From: Pseudomonas sp. R-28-1W-6
GTDB taxonomy: Bacteria > Pseudomonadota > Gammaproteobacteria > Pseudomonadales > Pseudomonadaceae
Length of the DNA stretch: 64,000 bases
Direction: 5' to 3'
Assembly (NCBI RefSeq): GCF_009799925.1
Contig: NZ_WELK01000003.1
Location: 407,774 to 471,773 of the forward strand
A program made the translations under genes and the position numbers. Below are positions 46,273 through 55,642 of this stretch, one piece after another; positions within the stretch are counted from its first letter, which is position 1, and the number at the start of each line of letters is the position of its first letter. A model generated the notes under the pieces. That model ran no database searches. It saw only the letters and a program-made list of their open reading frames with translations, and had not been told where the DNA came from.

Positions 46273-46886
46273 TGCTGCTGACCGGGCTGCTGGCCGGCGT
46301 CGAACACGGCCTCAACCGCGTGCTGGCCATGGACAGCACCGCGCTACCGCGCCTGGCCCGGCTGGACGGCAAGGTCATCGCCATCGACTGCCAGAGCCCG
46401 GCCCTGCAACTGTTCCTCCTGCCCAGCGGCGAGGGCCTACAGCTGGCCAGCCAGTGGAGCAGTGCCGACTGCACCCTGCGCGCCCCGGCGGCCAGTCTGC
46501 TGCGCCTGGCCCTGGCCCGGGACAAGACCGGCGTGCTGCACCGCCCGGAAGTCGAGCTGGAGGGCGACAGCGCCGCCCTGCTGGAGCTGACCAACATCCT
46601 CCAGGACCTCGAACTGGACTGGGAATACGAGCTGTCGCGCTGGCTCGGCCCGGTCGGCAGCCAGCTGCTCGGCGGCCACCTGCGCAGCCGGGCGAGCTGG
46701 GCCGGCAACAGCCTGGACAGCCTGCGCCACAACCTCGCCGACTACCTCAGCGAAGAATCGCGCCACCTGGTCGGCCAGCGCGAGGCCGACGCGCGTTTCG
46801 CCGAACTCGACCACCTCAAGCTCGCCCTCGACCGCCTCGACGCGCGGATCGAGCACCTCGCCCGCAAGGTAAAACCCTCCGAATGA
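46272..46886 (+). CDS. ubiJ: ubiquinone biosynthesis accessory factor UbiJ
   Basis: A 204-residue protein with an SCP2-type lipid-binding domain (about 15-115) and a C-terminal coiled coil ([21 protein letters not shown]). In E. coli UbiJ, with UbiK, holds the lipid intermediates in the soluble Ubi complex. The gene lies between ubiE and ubiB, its usual place; TGATG and ATGA overlaps point to coupled translation. Confidence 0.92.
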   Translation: MLLTGLLAGVEHGLNRVLAMDSTALPRLARLDGKVIAIDCQSPALQLFLLPSGEGLQLASQWSSADCTLRAPAASLLRLALARDKTGVLHRPEVELEGDSAALLELTNILQDLELDWEYELSRWLGPVGSQLLGGHLRSRASWAGNSLDSLRHNLADYLSEESRHLVGQREADARFAELDHLKLALDRLDARIEHLARKVKPSE

Positions 46887-48472
46887 AGCTGCTTGCCGCC
46901 CGCCGCCTGCTGCGCATCCTGCGCGTGGTGATTCGCTACCGCCTCGACGACCAGCTGCTGCACCTGCCGCTGCCCACCTGGATGCGCGTGCTGCGCTTCG
47001 CCCTGCCCTGGCGCTGGCTGCCGCGCCGCCCCTCGCCACTGAGCCGTGGCGAGGCCCTGCGCCTGGCCCTGGAGGACCTCGGGCCGATCTTCATCAAGTT
47101 CGGCCAGTTGCTCTCCACCCGCCGCGACCTGCTGCCGCCGGACATGGCCGACGAGCTGGCCAAGCTGCAGGACCAGGTGCCGCCCTTCCCCGCCGCCGAG
47201 TCGGTGGCACGCATCGAAGAACAGCTCGGCGCCAAGGTCGGTGAAGTCTTCGCCCGCTTCGAAGTCGAACCGCTGGCCTCCGCCTCGGTGGCCCAGGTGC
47301 ATGCCGCGCAGCTGAAAAGCGGCGAGGAAGTGGTGGTCAAGGTGATCCGCCCGGGGCTCAAGCCGATCATCCGCTCCGACCTGGCCTGGCTGTACCTCGC
47401 CGCGCGCCTCGCCGAGAAGGCCTCCGCCGATGCCCGCCGCCTGCGTCCGGTGGAAGTGGTCAGCGACTACGAGAAGACCATCTACGACGAGCTCGACCTG
47501 CTGCGCGAGGCGGCCAACGCCAGTCAGCTGCGGCGCAATTTCGACGGTTCGGATCAGCTCTACGTACCGCAGGTGTACTGGGACTGGTGCCGGCCGAAAG
47601 TGCTGGTGATGGAGCGCATCTACGGCGTGCCGGTGACCGACCTGGCCACCCTGGCCGACCAGCGCACCAACATGAAACTGCTGGCCGAACGCGGCGTGGA
47701 AATCTTCTTCACCCAGGTGTTCCGCGACAGCTTCTTTCATGCCGACATGCACCCCGGCAACATCTTCGTCAGCACCCGCACACCGTGGAGCCCGCAGTAC
47801 ATCGCGATCGACTGCGGCATCGTCGGCAGCCTCACCCCCGAGGACCAGGACTACCTGGCGCGCAACCTGATCGCCTTCTTCAAGCGCGACTACCGCCGCG
47901 TGGCGCAGCTGCACATCGACTCCGGCTGGGTGCCGGCGGAGACCAAGGTGAATGATTTCGAGGCGGCGATCCGCACCGTGTGCGAGCCGATCTTCGAGAA
48001 GCCGCTGAAGGACATCTCCTTCGGTCAGTTGCTGCTGCGCCTGTTCCAGACCGCGCGCCGGTTCAACATGGAAGTGCAGCCGCAGCTGGTGCTGCTGCAG
48101 AAGACCCTGCTGAATATCGAAGGCCTGGGTCGCCAGCTGTACCCGGAGCTGGACCTGTGGAGCACCGCGCAGCCCTTCCTCGAACGCTGGATGCGCGAAC
48201 GCATCAGCCCGCTGCACCTGCTGCGCAACCTGCAGCAGCAGGCCGAGCAGGTGCCGCACCTGTCGCAGATGGCCCGCGACACCCTGGAGCGCCTCAACCA
48301 GCAACCCGCTGCCACGCCCGTCACTGCCGCGCCGGCGCACGCCTGGCCGCTGCGCCTGGTCGGCGCGGCGCTGATCGTCGGCGGCGTCAGCCAGGGCCTG
48401 AGCCTGGCCGTCGCCAGCTGGGCCGCCTGGCTCAGTCTGAGCGCCGGCCTGCTGCTGATCCTGCGCCGATAG
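46883..48472 (+). CDS. ubiB: ubiquinone biosynthesis atypical kinase UbiB
   Basis: A 529-residue member of the ADCK/UbiB protein-kinase-like family. The inhibitory KxGQ motif is KFGQ at 72-75, the Ala-rich nucleotide loop reads [11 protein letters not shown], catalytic residues are in [10 protein letters not shown] and the metal DFG-like region is IDCGIVG. Two C-terminal membrane helices (after residue about 490) anchor it. It supports coenzyme Q synthesis, probably by mobilising lipid precursors with ATP. ATG 46883 overlaps ubiJ by 4 bases; upstream in-frame starts lie deep inside ubiJ. Confidence 0.96.
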   Translation: MKLLAARRLLRILRVVIRYRLDDQLLHLPLPTWMRVLRFALPWRWLPRRPSPLSRGEALRLALEDLGPIFIKFGQLLSTRRDLLPPDMADELAKLQDQVPPFPAAESVARIEEQLGAKVGEVFARFEVEPLASASVAQVHAAQLKSGEEVVVKVIRPGLKPIIRSDLAWLYLAARLAEKASADARRLRPVEVVSDYEKTIYDELDLLREAANASQLRRNFDGSDQLYVPQVYWDWCRPKVLVMERIYGVPVTDLATLADQRTNMKLLAERGVEIFFTQVFRDSFFHADMHPGNIFVSTRTPWSPQYIAIDCGIVGSLTPEDQDYLARNLIAFFKRDYRRVAQLHIDSGWVPAETKVNDFEAAIRTVCEPIFEKPLKDISFGQLLLRLFQTARRFNMEVQPQLVLLQKTLLNIEGLGRQLYPELDLWSTAQPFLERWMRERISPLHLLRNLQQQAEQVPHLSQMARDTLERLNQQPAATPVTAAPAHAWPLRLVGAALIVGGVSQGLSLAVASWAAWLSLSAGLLLILRR

Positions 48473-48599
48473 CCAGTGCCGGCCACGGCTGGCACACTAA
48501 CCGAGCGCCAATTGTGTGCAGCGCCTGCACCAGCAGCGCTCAGCATTTACCGGCTGCGCCCAGCGCAGCATGAGACAAGCCCGCACGGGCGGAATAGCG

Positions 48600-49001
48600 A
48601 TGACTGACTGGCTCGACGAAATCACCTGGAACGAAGACGGCCTGGTCCCGGCCATCGCCCAGGACCACAAGACCGGCCGCGTGCTGATGATGGCCTGGAT
48701 GAACCGCGAGGCCCTGGCCCTCACCGCCGCCGAGCAGCGCGCCATCTACTGGTCACGTTCGCGTGGCAAGCTGTGGCGCAAGGGCGAGGAGTCCGGCCAT
48801 GTGCAGAAGCTCCACGAACTGCGCCTGGACTGCGACGCCGACGTGATCATCCTGATGGTCGAACAGCTCGGCGGGATTGCCTGCCATACCGGGCGCGAAA
48901 GTTGCTTCTACCGGGTGTGGGAGAATGGCGCGTGGCACACCGTCGATCCGGTCCTGAAAGACCCGCACGCCATCTACCATACGGAACACAAGCATGACTG
49001 A
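48600..49001 (+). CDS. hisI: phosphoribosyl-AMP cyclohydrolase
   Basis: A 133-residue monofunctional enzyme that opens the purine ring of PR-AMP in histidine synthesis. Zinc ligands Cys78, Cys95 and Cys102 (LDCDAD and ACHTGRESC) and Mg-binding Asp residues 79 and 81 are present. The separate HisE domain is the next gene, unlike the enterobacterial HisIE fusion. ATG 48600 starts TDWLDEITW; the 28-residue upstream extension has no supporting features. Confidence 0.96.
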   Translation: MTDWLDEITWNEDGLVPAIAQDHKTGRVLMMAWMNREALALTAAEQRAIYWSRSRGKLWRKGEESGHVQKLHELRLDCDADVIILMVEQLGGIACHTGRESCFYRVWENGAWHTVDPVLKDPHAIYHTEHKHD

Positions 49002-49329
49002 CACCCTCACCCGCCTGGCCGAGGTGCTGGAGGCGCGCAAAGGCGCGGCGCCGGACAGTTCCTACGTGGCCAGCCTGTATCACAAGGGCCTCAACAAGAT
49101 TCTGGAGAAGGTCGGCGAAGAGTCGATCGAAACCATTCTTGCGGCCAAGGACGCGGCCATCAACGGCGATTGCAGCGACCTGATCTACGAAACCGCGGAC
49201 CTCTGGTTCCACAGCCTGGTCATGCTCGCCGCCCTCGGCCAGCACCCGCAGGCCGTGCTGGACGAGCTGGACCGGCGTTTCGGCCTGTCCGGGCACGTCG
49301 AAAAAGCGGCGCGCCCCACATCCGACTGA
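48994..49329 (+). CDS. hisE: phosphoribosyl-ATP pyrophosphatase
   Basis: A 111-residue all-helical enzyme of the MazG/HisE fold that hydrolyses PR-ATP to PR-AMP, the step before HisI. The [15 protein letters not shown] segment carries the metal-binding Glu pair and YETADLWFH the further acidic residues. It overlaps hisI by 8 bases. The tat genes follow after 21 bases. Confidence 0.95.
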   Translation: MTDTLTRLAEVLEARKGAAPDSSYVASLYHKGLNKILEKVGEESIETILAAKDAAINGDCSDLIYETADLWFHSLVMLAALGQHPQAVLDELDRRFGLSGHVEKAARPTSD

Positions 49330-49350
49330 TCATTTGCGAGGACTGAGTAC

Positions 49351-49614
49351 ATGGGCATTTTCGACTGGAAACACTGGGTCGTCATTCTGATCGTGGTGGT
49401 GCTGGTGTTCGGTACCAAGCGCCTGAAGAACCTCGGCTCCGACCTGGGCGAGACCATCAAGGGCTTCCGCAAGGCGATGAACACCGAGGAGGGCGACAAG
49501 CCCGCCGAGCCGCAGCCGCAACAACCGGCGCCGGCCGCCGGCGAGCAGCTGCACAAGCCGCAGACCATAGACGCCCAGGCCCAGCGGGTCGAAGAGCCGG
49601 CGCGCAAGGACTGA
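49351..49614 (+). CDS. tatA: Sec-independent translocase subunit TatA
   Basis: An 87-residue pore-forming Tat subunit. An N-terminal membrane helix (about 8-22, [18 protein letters not shown]) ends at the FGTKRL hinge, an amphipathic helix with the [12 protein letters not shown] pattern follows, and the C-terminal tail is Gln/Pro-rich. A GAGGA ribosome site precedes the start. It exports folded proteins with TatB and TatC. Confidence 0.96.
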   Translation: MGIFDWKHWVVILIVVVLVFGTKRLKNLGSDLGETIKGFRKAMNTEEGDKPAEPQPQQPAPAAGEQLHKPQTIDAQAQRVEEPARKD

Positions 49615-49623
49615 TCCCAGGCC

Positions 49624-49992
49624 ATGTTCGATATCGGCTTCTCCGAACTGCTGCTGGTCGGCCTGGTCGCGCTGATCGTCTTCGGCCCCGAGCGCCTGCC
49701 CGGGGCCGCGCGCACCGCCGGCCTGTGGATCGGCCGGCTGAAGCGCAGCTTCGGCGCGATCAAGGCCGAAGTGGAGCGCGAGATCGGCGCCGACGAGATC
49801 CGCCGCCAGCTGCATAACGAGCAGATCCTGCAGATGGAGCGCGAGCTCAAGCAGTCGATCCTGCCGCCCGCCAGCGCCCCCGCCGACGCAGCGAGCGGCG
49901 AGCCGCCTGCCGCGACCGGCAGCGCCGAAGCCGCGCCGAGCCCCGTCGGCAGCGCCCCCGTCCCGCCTTCGGAGCCTTCGCGCCTGCCATGA
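49624..49992 (+). CDS. tatB: Tat translocase subunit TatB
   Basis: A 122-residue Tat receptor subunit. [31 protein letters not shown] is the TatB signature, with one membrane helix and the FGPERLP hinge. A charged amphipathic helix (about 35-85) and an Ala/Pro-rich tail follow. It starts 9 bases after tatA and overlaps tatC by 4. Confidence 0.96.
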   Translation: MFDIGFSELLLVGLVALIVFGPERLPGAARTAGLWIGRLKRSFGAIKAEVEREIGADEIRRQLHNEQILQMERELKQSILPPASAPADAASGEPPAATGSAEAAPSPVGSAPVPPSEPSRLP

Positions 49993-50777
49993 GTCAAAGC
50001 CAAACCGAACCGGATGCCGAGATGCCCCTGGTGGCGCATCTGACTGAGCTGCGCTCGCGCCTGCTGCGCTGCGTGATCGCGATCTTCGTGGTGTTCGCCG
50101 GGCTGTTCTACTTCGCCCAGGACATCTACACCATCGTCTCGGCACCGCTGCGCGCCTACCTGCCGGAAGGGGCGACGATGATCGCCACCGGCGTCGCCTC
50201 GCCGTTCCTCACCCCGTTCAAGCTGACCGCCTGGTGCGCGCTGTTCCTCGCTATCCCGATCATCCTGCATCAGGTCTGGGGTTTCATCGCGCCGGGGCTG
50301 TACAAGCACGAGAAGCGCATCGCCATGCCCCTGCTGGTCTCCAGCATCCTGCTGTTCTACGGCGGCATGGCCTTCGCCTACTTCCTGGTATTCCCGCTGA
50401 TCTTCCACTTCTTCGCCAGCGTGACCCCGGAAGGGGTGGCGATGATGACCGACATCAACGAGTACCTGGACTTCGTCCTCACCCTGTTCTTCGCCTTCGG
50501 CGTGGCCTTCGAGATCCCGGTGGCGACCTTCCTGGTGATCTGGGTCGGCGTGGTCGACATCGCCACCCTGAAGAAGAGCCGTCCCTACGTGATCGTCGGC
50601 TGCTTCGTGGTCGGCATGATCCTCACCCCGCCGGACATCTTCTCGCAGACCCTGCTGGCCGTGCCGATGTGGATGCTGTTCGAGGTCGGCCTGCTGTTCG
50701 GCGGCCTGGTGCGCAAGCGCAGCGAACATGAGCCGGACGACGACTCCGGCGACCAGCCGCCCGCGCCGCTGCCGTGA
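49989..50777 (+). CDS. tatC: Tat translocase subunit TatC
   Basis: A 262-residue six-helix membrane protein that recognises twin-arginine signal peptides. The cytoplasmic N-terminus has [15 protein letters not shown], with the conserved acidic Glu of the signal-peptide site. The first periplasmic loop has the FLTPFKL pattern. The C-terminal tail is acidic. Its stop overlaps the GTG of rsmE. Confidence 0.97.
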   Translation: MSQSQTEPDAEMPLVAHLTELRSRLLRCVIAIFVVFAGLFYFAQDIYTIVSAPLRAYLPEGATMIATGVASPFLTPFKLTAWCALFLAIPIILHQVWGFIAPGLYKHEKRIAMPLLVSSILLFYGGMAFAYFLVFPLIFHFFASVTPEGVAMMTDINEYLDFVLTLFFAFGVAFEIPVATFLVIWVGVVDIATLKKSRPYVIVGCFVVGMILTPPDIFSQTLLAVPMWMLFEVGLLFGGLVRKRSEHEPDDDSGDQPPAPLP

Positions 50778-51481
50778 ACCTGCTGCTGCTGGAAGACGCC
50801 GACTTCGTCGCGGCGGATCGCGTCGTCCTCGCCGGGCGGCGCCTCAAGCACCTGCAGGAAGTGCACCGCGCCGCCGTCGGCGACAGTCTGCGGGTCGGCC
50901 GCCTCGGCGGCCTGATGGGCAGCGGCACCCTGCTGGAACTGAGCGAACAACACGCCACCCTGCAGCTCAGCCTGGACCTGCCACCGCCGGCCAAGCTGCC
51001 ACTGACCCTGCTGCTGGCCCTGCCGCGGCCGAAGATGCTCAAGCGCGTGCTGCAGACGGTCAGCGCCATGGGCGTGCCACGGCTGATCCTGCTCAACAGC
51101 TACCGGGTGGAAAAGAGCTTCTGGCAGACCCCTTTTCTCGAACCAGAAGCGCTGCGCGAGCAACTGATCCTCGGCCTGGAACAGGCGCGCGATACCGTGC
51201 TGCCCGAGGTGATCATCGAGAAACGTTTCAAGCCCTTCGTCGAAGACCAGCTGCCGGGCATTGCCGCCGGCAGTCTCGGCCTGGTCGGCCATCCCGGCGA
51301 CTTCCCGGCCTGCCCGCGCGCGGTCGAGCAGCCGGTGACCCTGGCCATCGGCCCGGAAGGCGGCTGGATTCCCTACGAAGTCGACAAGCTGCGCGAAGCC
51401 GGCCTGCAGCCGGTGCAGCTGGGCGAACGCATCCTGCGGGTGGAAACGGCGGTGCCGGCGCTGCTGGCGCGGTTGTTCTGA
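50774..51481 (+). CDS. rsmE: 16S rRNA m3U1498 methyltransferase
   Basis: A 235-residue SPOUT methyltransferase that methylates U1498 in the decoding region of 16S rRNA. An N-terminal PUA-like domain ([27 protein letters not shown]) is followed by the trefoil-knot SAM site IGPEGGW and ILRVETA near the end. It starts with GTG overlapping tatC by 4 bases, the usual place in pseudomonads. Confidence 0.94.
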   Translation: MNLLLLEDADFVAADRVVLAGRRLKHLQEVHRAAVGDSLRVGRLGGLMGSGTLLELSEQHATLQLSLDLPPPAKLPLTLLLALPRPKMLKRVLQTVSAMGVPRLILLNSYRVEKSFWQTPFLEPEALREQLILGLEQARDTVLPEVIIEKRFKPFVEDQLPGIAAGSLGLVGHPGDFPACPRAVEQPVTLAIGPEGGWIPYEVDKLREAGLQPVQLGERILRVETAVPALLARLF

Positions 51482-51503
51482 AAGGTTCAGCGTTGTTCTG
51501 AAA
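51472..51503 (+). repeat. 12-base direct repeat across the rsmE stop codon
   Basis: GTTGTTCTGAAA occurs at 51472-51483, containing the TGA stop, and again at 51492-51503. It looks like a recent slippage duplication of a 20-base unit. Confidence 0.6.
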
Positions 51504-51552
51504 CAACTGCAGGCTTAGGCTGGAACGACGCCAGCCTCGCAGGAATCCTGCC

Positions 51553-51966
51553 ATGCGCCCCCTGACCATCGATCTCGATCGTTTGGCCGCCGCCTTCGTT
51601 TGCGAGCAAGGTGACTTTCGCCTCGACCTGCTCAGCGGCAGGATCCTCGACATCCCGCCCGCCGGCACCGATCCGCAGATCGAACAGCTGCTGGAAGAGG
51701 AGCCTGAACGGCTGCTGGCGGTGGACTGCCTGGCCCAGGCAGATATCCTCGCGCTGATGGCCGAGTTCCTCCCGGAAGTCGAGCAACCGGCCGCCTACAC
51801 CGCCCTGCAGGCCGCCCTGGACAGTCGCAAGCCGCTGCGCAGCTTCCACAACGCCCTCAACCAGTTTCCCGGCGTGCGCGCCGCCTGGCAGGCCTTCGAG
51901 GCCGAACGCCTGCGCGAGCTGGCGCTGGACTGGCTGGCGGAGAATCAGCTGGAGCTGCGTCTGTAG
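51553..51966 (+). CDS. UPF0158 family protein
   Basis: A 137-residue protein of the UPF0158 family. It begins PLTIDLDRLAAAF, has a short beta segment (GDFRLDLLSGRILDIPP) and ends with the family's helical part (ALDSRKPLRSFHNALNQFPGVRAAWQAFEAERLRELALDWLAEN). No catalytic motif or membrane segment is visible and the function is unknown. It lies 71 bases after rsmE and could be read from the same transcript. Confidence 0.8.
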   Translation: MRPLTIDLDRLAAAFVCEQGDFRLDLLSGRILDIPPAGTDPQIEQLLEEEPERLLAVDCLAQADILALMAEFLPEVEQPAAYTALQAALDSRKPLRSFHNALNQFPGVRAAWQAFEAERLRELALDWLAENQLELRL

Positions 51967-52025
51967 GGTGCGCCGTGCGCAACAGCAGGCCCGTACCACA
52001 GCCCGGTGCGCACGGCGCACCCTAG
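51964..52025. repeat. REP-like inverted repeat GGGTGCGCCGTGCGC
   Basis: GGGTGCGCCGTGCGCA at the left pairs with TGCGCACGGCGCACCC at the right, about 24 bases apart. This TAGGGTGCGCC-type palindrome is a dispersed repeat in many pseudomonads. It begins at the stop codon of the UPF0158 gene. Confidence 0.7.
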
Positions 52026-52043
52026 GGTCATGTTCGGCGGAGT

Positions 52044-52066
52044 GCATAGCCCGGATGCAATCCGGG
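52044..52066. repeat. second REP-like palindrome CCCGGATGCAATCCGGG
   Basis: CCCGGAT and ATCCGGG around GCA form a seven-base stem; AGCCCGGATGCAATCCGGG is another common dispersed pseudomonad repeat. It lies 12 bases before the dtd stop codon (minus strand). Confidence 0.65.
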
Positions 52067-52078
52067 CCAAGGCATTGC

Positions 52079-52516
52079 TCAGCTTTCCAGCAGGAAGGTC
52101 ACCGGCCCGTCGTTGACCAGGTGCACCTGCATGTCGGCGCCGAAACGCCCGGTGGCGACCTGCGGGTGTTGCTGGCGGGCCAGCTCGACCAGCTGCTCGA
52201 ACAGCTCGGCGCCCAGCGCCGGCGAAGCCGCGCTGGAGAAGCTCGGGCGCAGCCCGCTCTTGGTGTCGGCGGCCAGGGTGAACTGCGAGACCAGCAGCAA
52301 ACCGCCCTGCACATCCTTGAGCGACAGATTCATCCTGCCCTCGGCATCGCCGAACACCCGGTAATTGAGCAGCTTGTGCAGCAGCTTGGCGACGCTGGCT
52401 GGGTTGTCCTGCGGCTCGACGCCGACCAGCGCCAGCAGGCCCTGGTCGATGGCGCCGACGATCTCCCCGGCCACTTCGACGCGCGCCCCGCGCACGCGCT
52501 GGATCAGCGCCTTCAT
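52079..52516 (-). CDS. dtd: D-aminoacyl-tRNA deacylase
   Basis: A 145-residue enzyme that hydrolyses D-aminoacyl-tRNAs. The family motifs [12 protein letters not shown] (near residue 80) and the C-terminal [11 protein letters not shown], with the Gly-cisPro type element NDGPVTF, are intact. ATG 52516 gives [15 protein letters not shown], the standard N-terminus. It overlaps pip by 4 bases. Confidence 0.96.
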   Translation of the reverse strand: MKALIQRVRGARVEVAGEIVGAIDQGLLALVGVEPQDNPASVAKLLHKLLNYRVFGDAEGRMNLSLKDVQGGLLLVSQFTLAADTKSGLRPSFSSAASPALGAELFEQLVELARQQHPQVATGRFGADMQVHLVNDGPVTFLLES

Positions 52517-53484
52517 GCTTCTTCGAGCGGCAGGTCGAGCAGGCGCCGGGCCATCTGGTCGGCGGCGCGCACCAGGGCATCGGTGATGCCGACTTCGGCG
52601 GCGGCATGGCCGGCATCGCGGATGATCTGCAGCTCGCTGTTGGGCCAGGCCTGGTGCAGCGCCCAGGCGTTGTCCAGCGGGCAGATCAGGTCGTAGCGGC
52701 CATGCACTATCACCCCCGGCAGGTGGGCGATCTTGGGCATGTCGCGCAGCAGCTGGTCGGGGGCGAGGAAGGCGTTGTTGACGAAGTAGTGGCACTCGAT
52801 GCGGGCGATCGACAGGGCGCGGTGCGGCTCGCTGAAGCGCTCGACCACCTGCGGGTTGGGGCGCAGGGTGGCGGTGCGCCCCTCCCAGGTCGACCAGGCC
52901 TTGGCCGCATGCATCTGGGCGATCTGGTCGGGGCCGGTGAGGCGATTGTAGAAGGCCTGCATCAGGTCGCCGCGCTCCTCCTGCGGGATCGGCGCCAGGT
53001 AGTCCTCCCAGTAGTCCGGGAACAGGCGGCTGGCGCCTTCCTGGTAGAACCAGTGGAAGTCCTGCGGGCGGCACAGGAAGATGCCGCGCAGGATCAGCCC
53101 GTGCACCCGCTCCGGATGGGCCTGGGCGTAGGCCAGCGCCAGGGTCGAGCCCCAGGAACCGCCGAACAGCACCCACTGCTCGATGCCGAGGTGCTCGCGG
53201 ATGCGCTCCATGTCGGCCACCAGTTCCTGGGTGGTGTTGTTCTCCAGGCTGGCGTGCGGGGTGGAGCGGCCGCAGCCGCGCTGGTCGAAGGTGACGATGC
53301 GGTACAGGTTGGGGTCGAAGTAGCGGCGGCTGGCCGCATCGCAGCCGGCCCCCGGCCCGCCGTGGATGAACACCACCGGCAGGCCGTCCGGAGAGCCGCT
53401 TTCGTCCACGTAGAGGACGTGCGGCTCCTGCACCGCCAGCTCGTGGCGGGCAAAGGGTTTAATCTCCGGATACAAAGTCTGCAT
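52513..53484 (-). CDS. pip: proline iminopeptidase
   Basis: A 323-residue alpha/beta hydrolase that removes N-terminal proline from peptides. The nucleophile Ser is in GGSWGS, the oxyanion-hole region is HGGPGAGC, and a catalytic Asp and His follow in GRYDLICP and DAGHAA. The length is typical. It is cotranscribed with dtd. Confidence 0.94.
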   Translation of the reverse strand: MQTLYPEIKPFARHELAVQEPHVLYVDESGSPDGLPVVFIHGGPGAGCDAASRRYFDPNLYRIVTFDQRGCGRSTPHASLENNTTQELVADMERIREHLGIEQWVLFGGSWGSTLALAYAQAHPERVHGLILRGIFLCRPQDFHWFYQEGASRLFPDYWEDYLAPIPQEERGDLMQAFYNRLTGPDQIAQMHAAKAWSTWEGRTATLRPNPQVVERFSEPHRALSIARIECHYFVNNAFLAPDQLLRDMPKIAHLPGVIVHGRYDLICPLDNAWALHQAWPNSELQIIRDAGHAAAEVGITDALVRAADQMARRLLDLPLEEA

Positions 53485-53627
53485 GCTGCACTCCCGAATC
53501 TGTGCGAAAGAGACTGCCCGGCAGCGGCATCTGTGCCGTCCATCCCGTGCAGGCTCGGAGGTCCCTTTTGATCAGGCGCCAATCGTCTACCGTGCCGGCC
53601 ATCATAACCATGAAAGCGGAGTTGAGC

Positions 53628-54059
53628 ATGCCCAGCAGGCTATTTGCCTTGTCTTTCCTCGTCCTCCTCGGTCTCCTCGGCGGCTGCACCCGGAGCGACC
53701 CGCAGGCCGCGCTGGAGGCGGCCGTGCAGCAGCTGCAGGACAACCTGGAGGCGAAAGACAGCAGCGCCGTGCTGGAGCAACTGCACCCGCAGTTCGGCGC
53801 CCAGCAGCAATACGACCGGGCCTGGGCCCAACGCACCATGGCCCTGCTGTTCCTGCGCCACAAGCAGGTCAGGGTGCTGGCCCTGAGCCAGAGCAGCCGC
53901 ATCGATTCGACCTACGACAGCAAGGGCCACACCGAGGCGCAAGTCGCCCTGACCGGCGCCGAGGGCCTGGTTCCAGACAGCGCCCGGCATTACAGGGTCA
54001 GGTTGGAATGGTGGCTGGAAGGCGGCGAGTGGCAGCTGGCGCGGCTCGAGTGGGAGTAG
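53628..54059 (+). CDS. small envelope lipoprotein, unknown function
   Basis: A 143-residue predicted lipoprotein. The signal peptide (PSRLFALSFLVLLGLLGGC) ends in a lipobox at Cys20, and the mature part starts with a helix (DPQAALEAAVQQLQDNLEAKD) followed by alternating strands. It resembles small NTF2-like lipoproteins of pseudomonads, but I cannot name a function. ATG 53628 is chosen because GGAG lies six bases upstream; starts at 53610 and 53502 would put polar residues before the signal peptide. Confidence 0.7.
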   Translation: MPSRLFALSFLVLLGLLGGCTRSDPQAALEAAVQQLQDNLEAKDSSAVLEQLHPQFGAQQQYDRAWAQRTMALLFLRHKQVRVLALSQSSRIDSTYDSKGHTEAQVALTGAEGLVPDSARHYRVRLEWWLEGGEWQLARLEWE

Positions 54060-54073
54060 GCACGACATCCCAT

Positions 54074-54130
54074 AGGGTGAGCCGCACGCACCACAGGCCG
54101 CTGCTGCGCGTGGCGCCCGCTGGGGTCGTG
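54074..54130. repeat. possible degenerate REP-like element
   Basis: TAGGGTGAGCCGCACGCACC followed by a CCACAGG-containing centre and GCGCGTGGCGCCC resembles the 51964-52025 repeat in layout, but the arms have diverged. Weak. Confidence 0.3.
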
Positions 54131-54142
54131 AACCGGCGCTGA

Positions 54143-54712
54143 TTACGGCTCGATCTTGGCATCCGCCACACGCCAGATCAGCGCGCTGGTGTCATAGCCA
54201 CGCGCTTGGGCCTGCTCCAGCAGCTCGGCGCGGGTTTCCAGGGAAATCTCGGCCTCGCGCGACAACAGCCAGAGGTACTCGCGATTGGGATTGCCGACCA
54301 GCGCGGTGCGGTAGTCGTCATCCAGGTACAGCACCCAGTAGTCACCCTTGGCCACGCCGGGGAACAGGCGGCTGAACCAGTTATCGAAACGGACCCACAG
54401 CTTGTCGGTCTGCCCGGCCACCTGCGGGGTCGCCTGGCCCTGGGCTTCGATCCACTCGCCGTCGAGGGTGCGACAGCGGTTGCGCACGCCAACCGCACCA
54501 TCGGCCTGCAGCCGGTAGTGCGCCTCGGACTGCGCACAGTTGCGCTGGAAGAACATCGGCAGGCGCGCCTGCTCGTACCAGGTGCCCTGGTAGCGTTGCA
54601 GGTCCACCGTTCCGGCGGTCTGCGGCGCCTGGCCGGTTGCGCCCGGGCCGGCACAACCGGCCAGGCCCAGCAGCAAGGCCGGCAGCAGCAGGTGGCAGAG
54701 TAAGCGCGGCAT
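54143..54712 (-). CDS. blc: outer-membrane lipocalin Blc
   Basis: A 189-residue bacterial lipocalin. A lipobox LAGC ends at Cys20; the lipocalin motif GTW is at 43-45 (YQGTWYEQARLP), and the calyx strands continue through YWVLYLDDDYRTALVGNPNREYLWLLSR. It likely binds lysophospholipids or fatty acids at the outer membrane. ATG 54712 shares one base with the stop of the upstream gene; an adjacent GTG at 54715 is equally possible. Confidence 0.9.
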   Translation of the reverse strand: MPRLLCHLLLPALLLGLAGCAGPGATGQAPQTAGTVDLQRYQGTWYEQARLPMFFQRNCAQSEAHYRLQADGAVGVRNRCRTLDGEWIEAQGQATPQVAGQTDKLWVRFDNWFSRLFPGVAKGDYWVLYLDDDYRTALVGNPNREYLWLLSREAEISLETRAELLEQAQARGYDTSALIWRVADAKIEP

Positions 54713-54966
54713 CACTTCAGGCCCTGGCCGGAAAACATCATCACCTTGTCGCCGGCGTACTGCACGCTGATGAAGGTTTTCTCGTCACCCCAGGTGCAGC
54801 TGGTGATGCCGATGGCACCGGAGCACTCGGCCGGGCTGCCGAGCAGGCTTTCCACCTCGGCCTTGGGCATGCCGGCCTTGAGCTTGGCGTAGTTTTCCTG
54901 GTTGACCTTGCTGCAGGCAGCGAGCAGGACACAGGCGGACAGCACGACGAGGGTACGCAGCGACAT
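54712..54966 (-). CDS. DUF3862-like small lipoprotein
   Basis: An 84-residue lipoprotein. The lipobox LAAC ends at Cys18. The mature region has YAKLKAGMPKAEVESLLGSP, the helix-turn pattern seen in BamE/BLIP-fold proteins, and two cysteines (AECSG, TSCTW) that may pair. The function is unknown. It is translationally coupled to the lipocalin. The start at 54966 begins SLRTLVVLS; an 11-residue extension upstream is unlikely. Confidence 0.75.
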   Translation of the reverse strand: MSLRTLVVLSACVLLAACSKVNQENYAKLKAGMPKAEVESLLGSPAECSGAIGITSCTWGDEKTFISVQYAGDKVMMFSGQGLK

Positions 54967-55039
54967 GAAGCAACTCCAGAGGGAAGGATGACAGGGCAAG
55001 AGCTTGGCACATGCGCGGCTCTTCTGCGGCGATTGGACG

Positions 55040-55639
55040 TCAGAAGCGTGAGCCGGGTTCCGCCAGGAAGCTCAGTTCGGCGGCCGTCGAGGGGCGGCCG
55101 AGCAACGCATTGCGATGGGGAAAGCGGCCGAAGCGGGCGATCACCTGCTGGTGGCGCACGGCATAGTCGAAGTAACCGGCGAACAGCTGGCGCTCGGCAG
55201 CCGGCGCCTGCTGGCGCAGGGCAGCGAACCGTTCGACGGCCAGGTTCTGCGTGGCCAGGTCCTCGGCATGCTCCAGCACCAGATAGACGAACACCTGGCG
55301 AATCGCCGGCAGCTGCTGCTCCAGCCCCTGCGCCAGCCCCCAGCGCACCAGTTGCTGGGCGCGGGCATCGCCAGCAAAGGCCTGCGGCGTCGCGCGATGG
55401 ATCATCCGCGGCAGCTGGTCGAGCAGCAGAAGCAGGGCCAGCCAGCCCTCGACCTGCGCGGCCCAATCCTGCAGCCCGCCGGCCAGGGCCTGGGCACTCA
55501 GTTCGCCGAAACGCTCACGCGCCTCGGCATCCTGGCTGGCCTGGTAGCCGAACCACAGCTTGCCGCGCTGGGCCGCCACCGCGCTGGCAGTTTCGCCGTC
55601 ACCGAACCACCAATCGAGCAGGGGCTGCCAGGCAGGCAC
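55040..55639 (-). CDS. DUF924 family protein
   Basis: A 199-residue all-helical protein of the DUF924 family (TPR-like fold). WWFGDGETA at the N-terminus, LLLLDQLPRMIHR in the middle and FGRFPHRNALLGRPSTAAE at the end are the conserved blocks. The function is not established. The start is a GTG three bases after the fbp stop with no clear ribosome site, so expression probably depends on fbp translation. Confidence 0.85.
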   Translation of the reverse strand: MPAWQPLLDWWFGDGETASAVAAQRGKLWFGYQASQDAEARERFGELSAQALAGGLQDWAAQVEGWLALLLLLDQLPRMIHRATPQAFAGDARAQQLVRWGLAQGLEQQLPAIRQVFVYLVLEHAEDLATQNLAVERFAALRQQAPAAERQLFAGYFDYAVRHQQVIARFGRFPHRNALLGRPSTAAELSFLAEPGSRF

Positions 55640-55642
55640 GAG

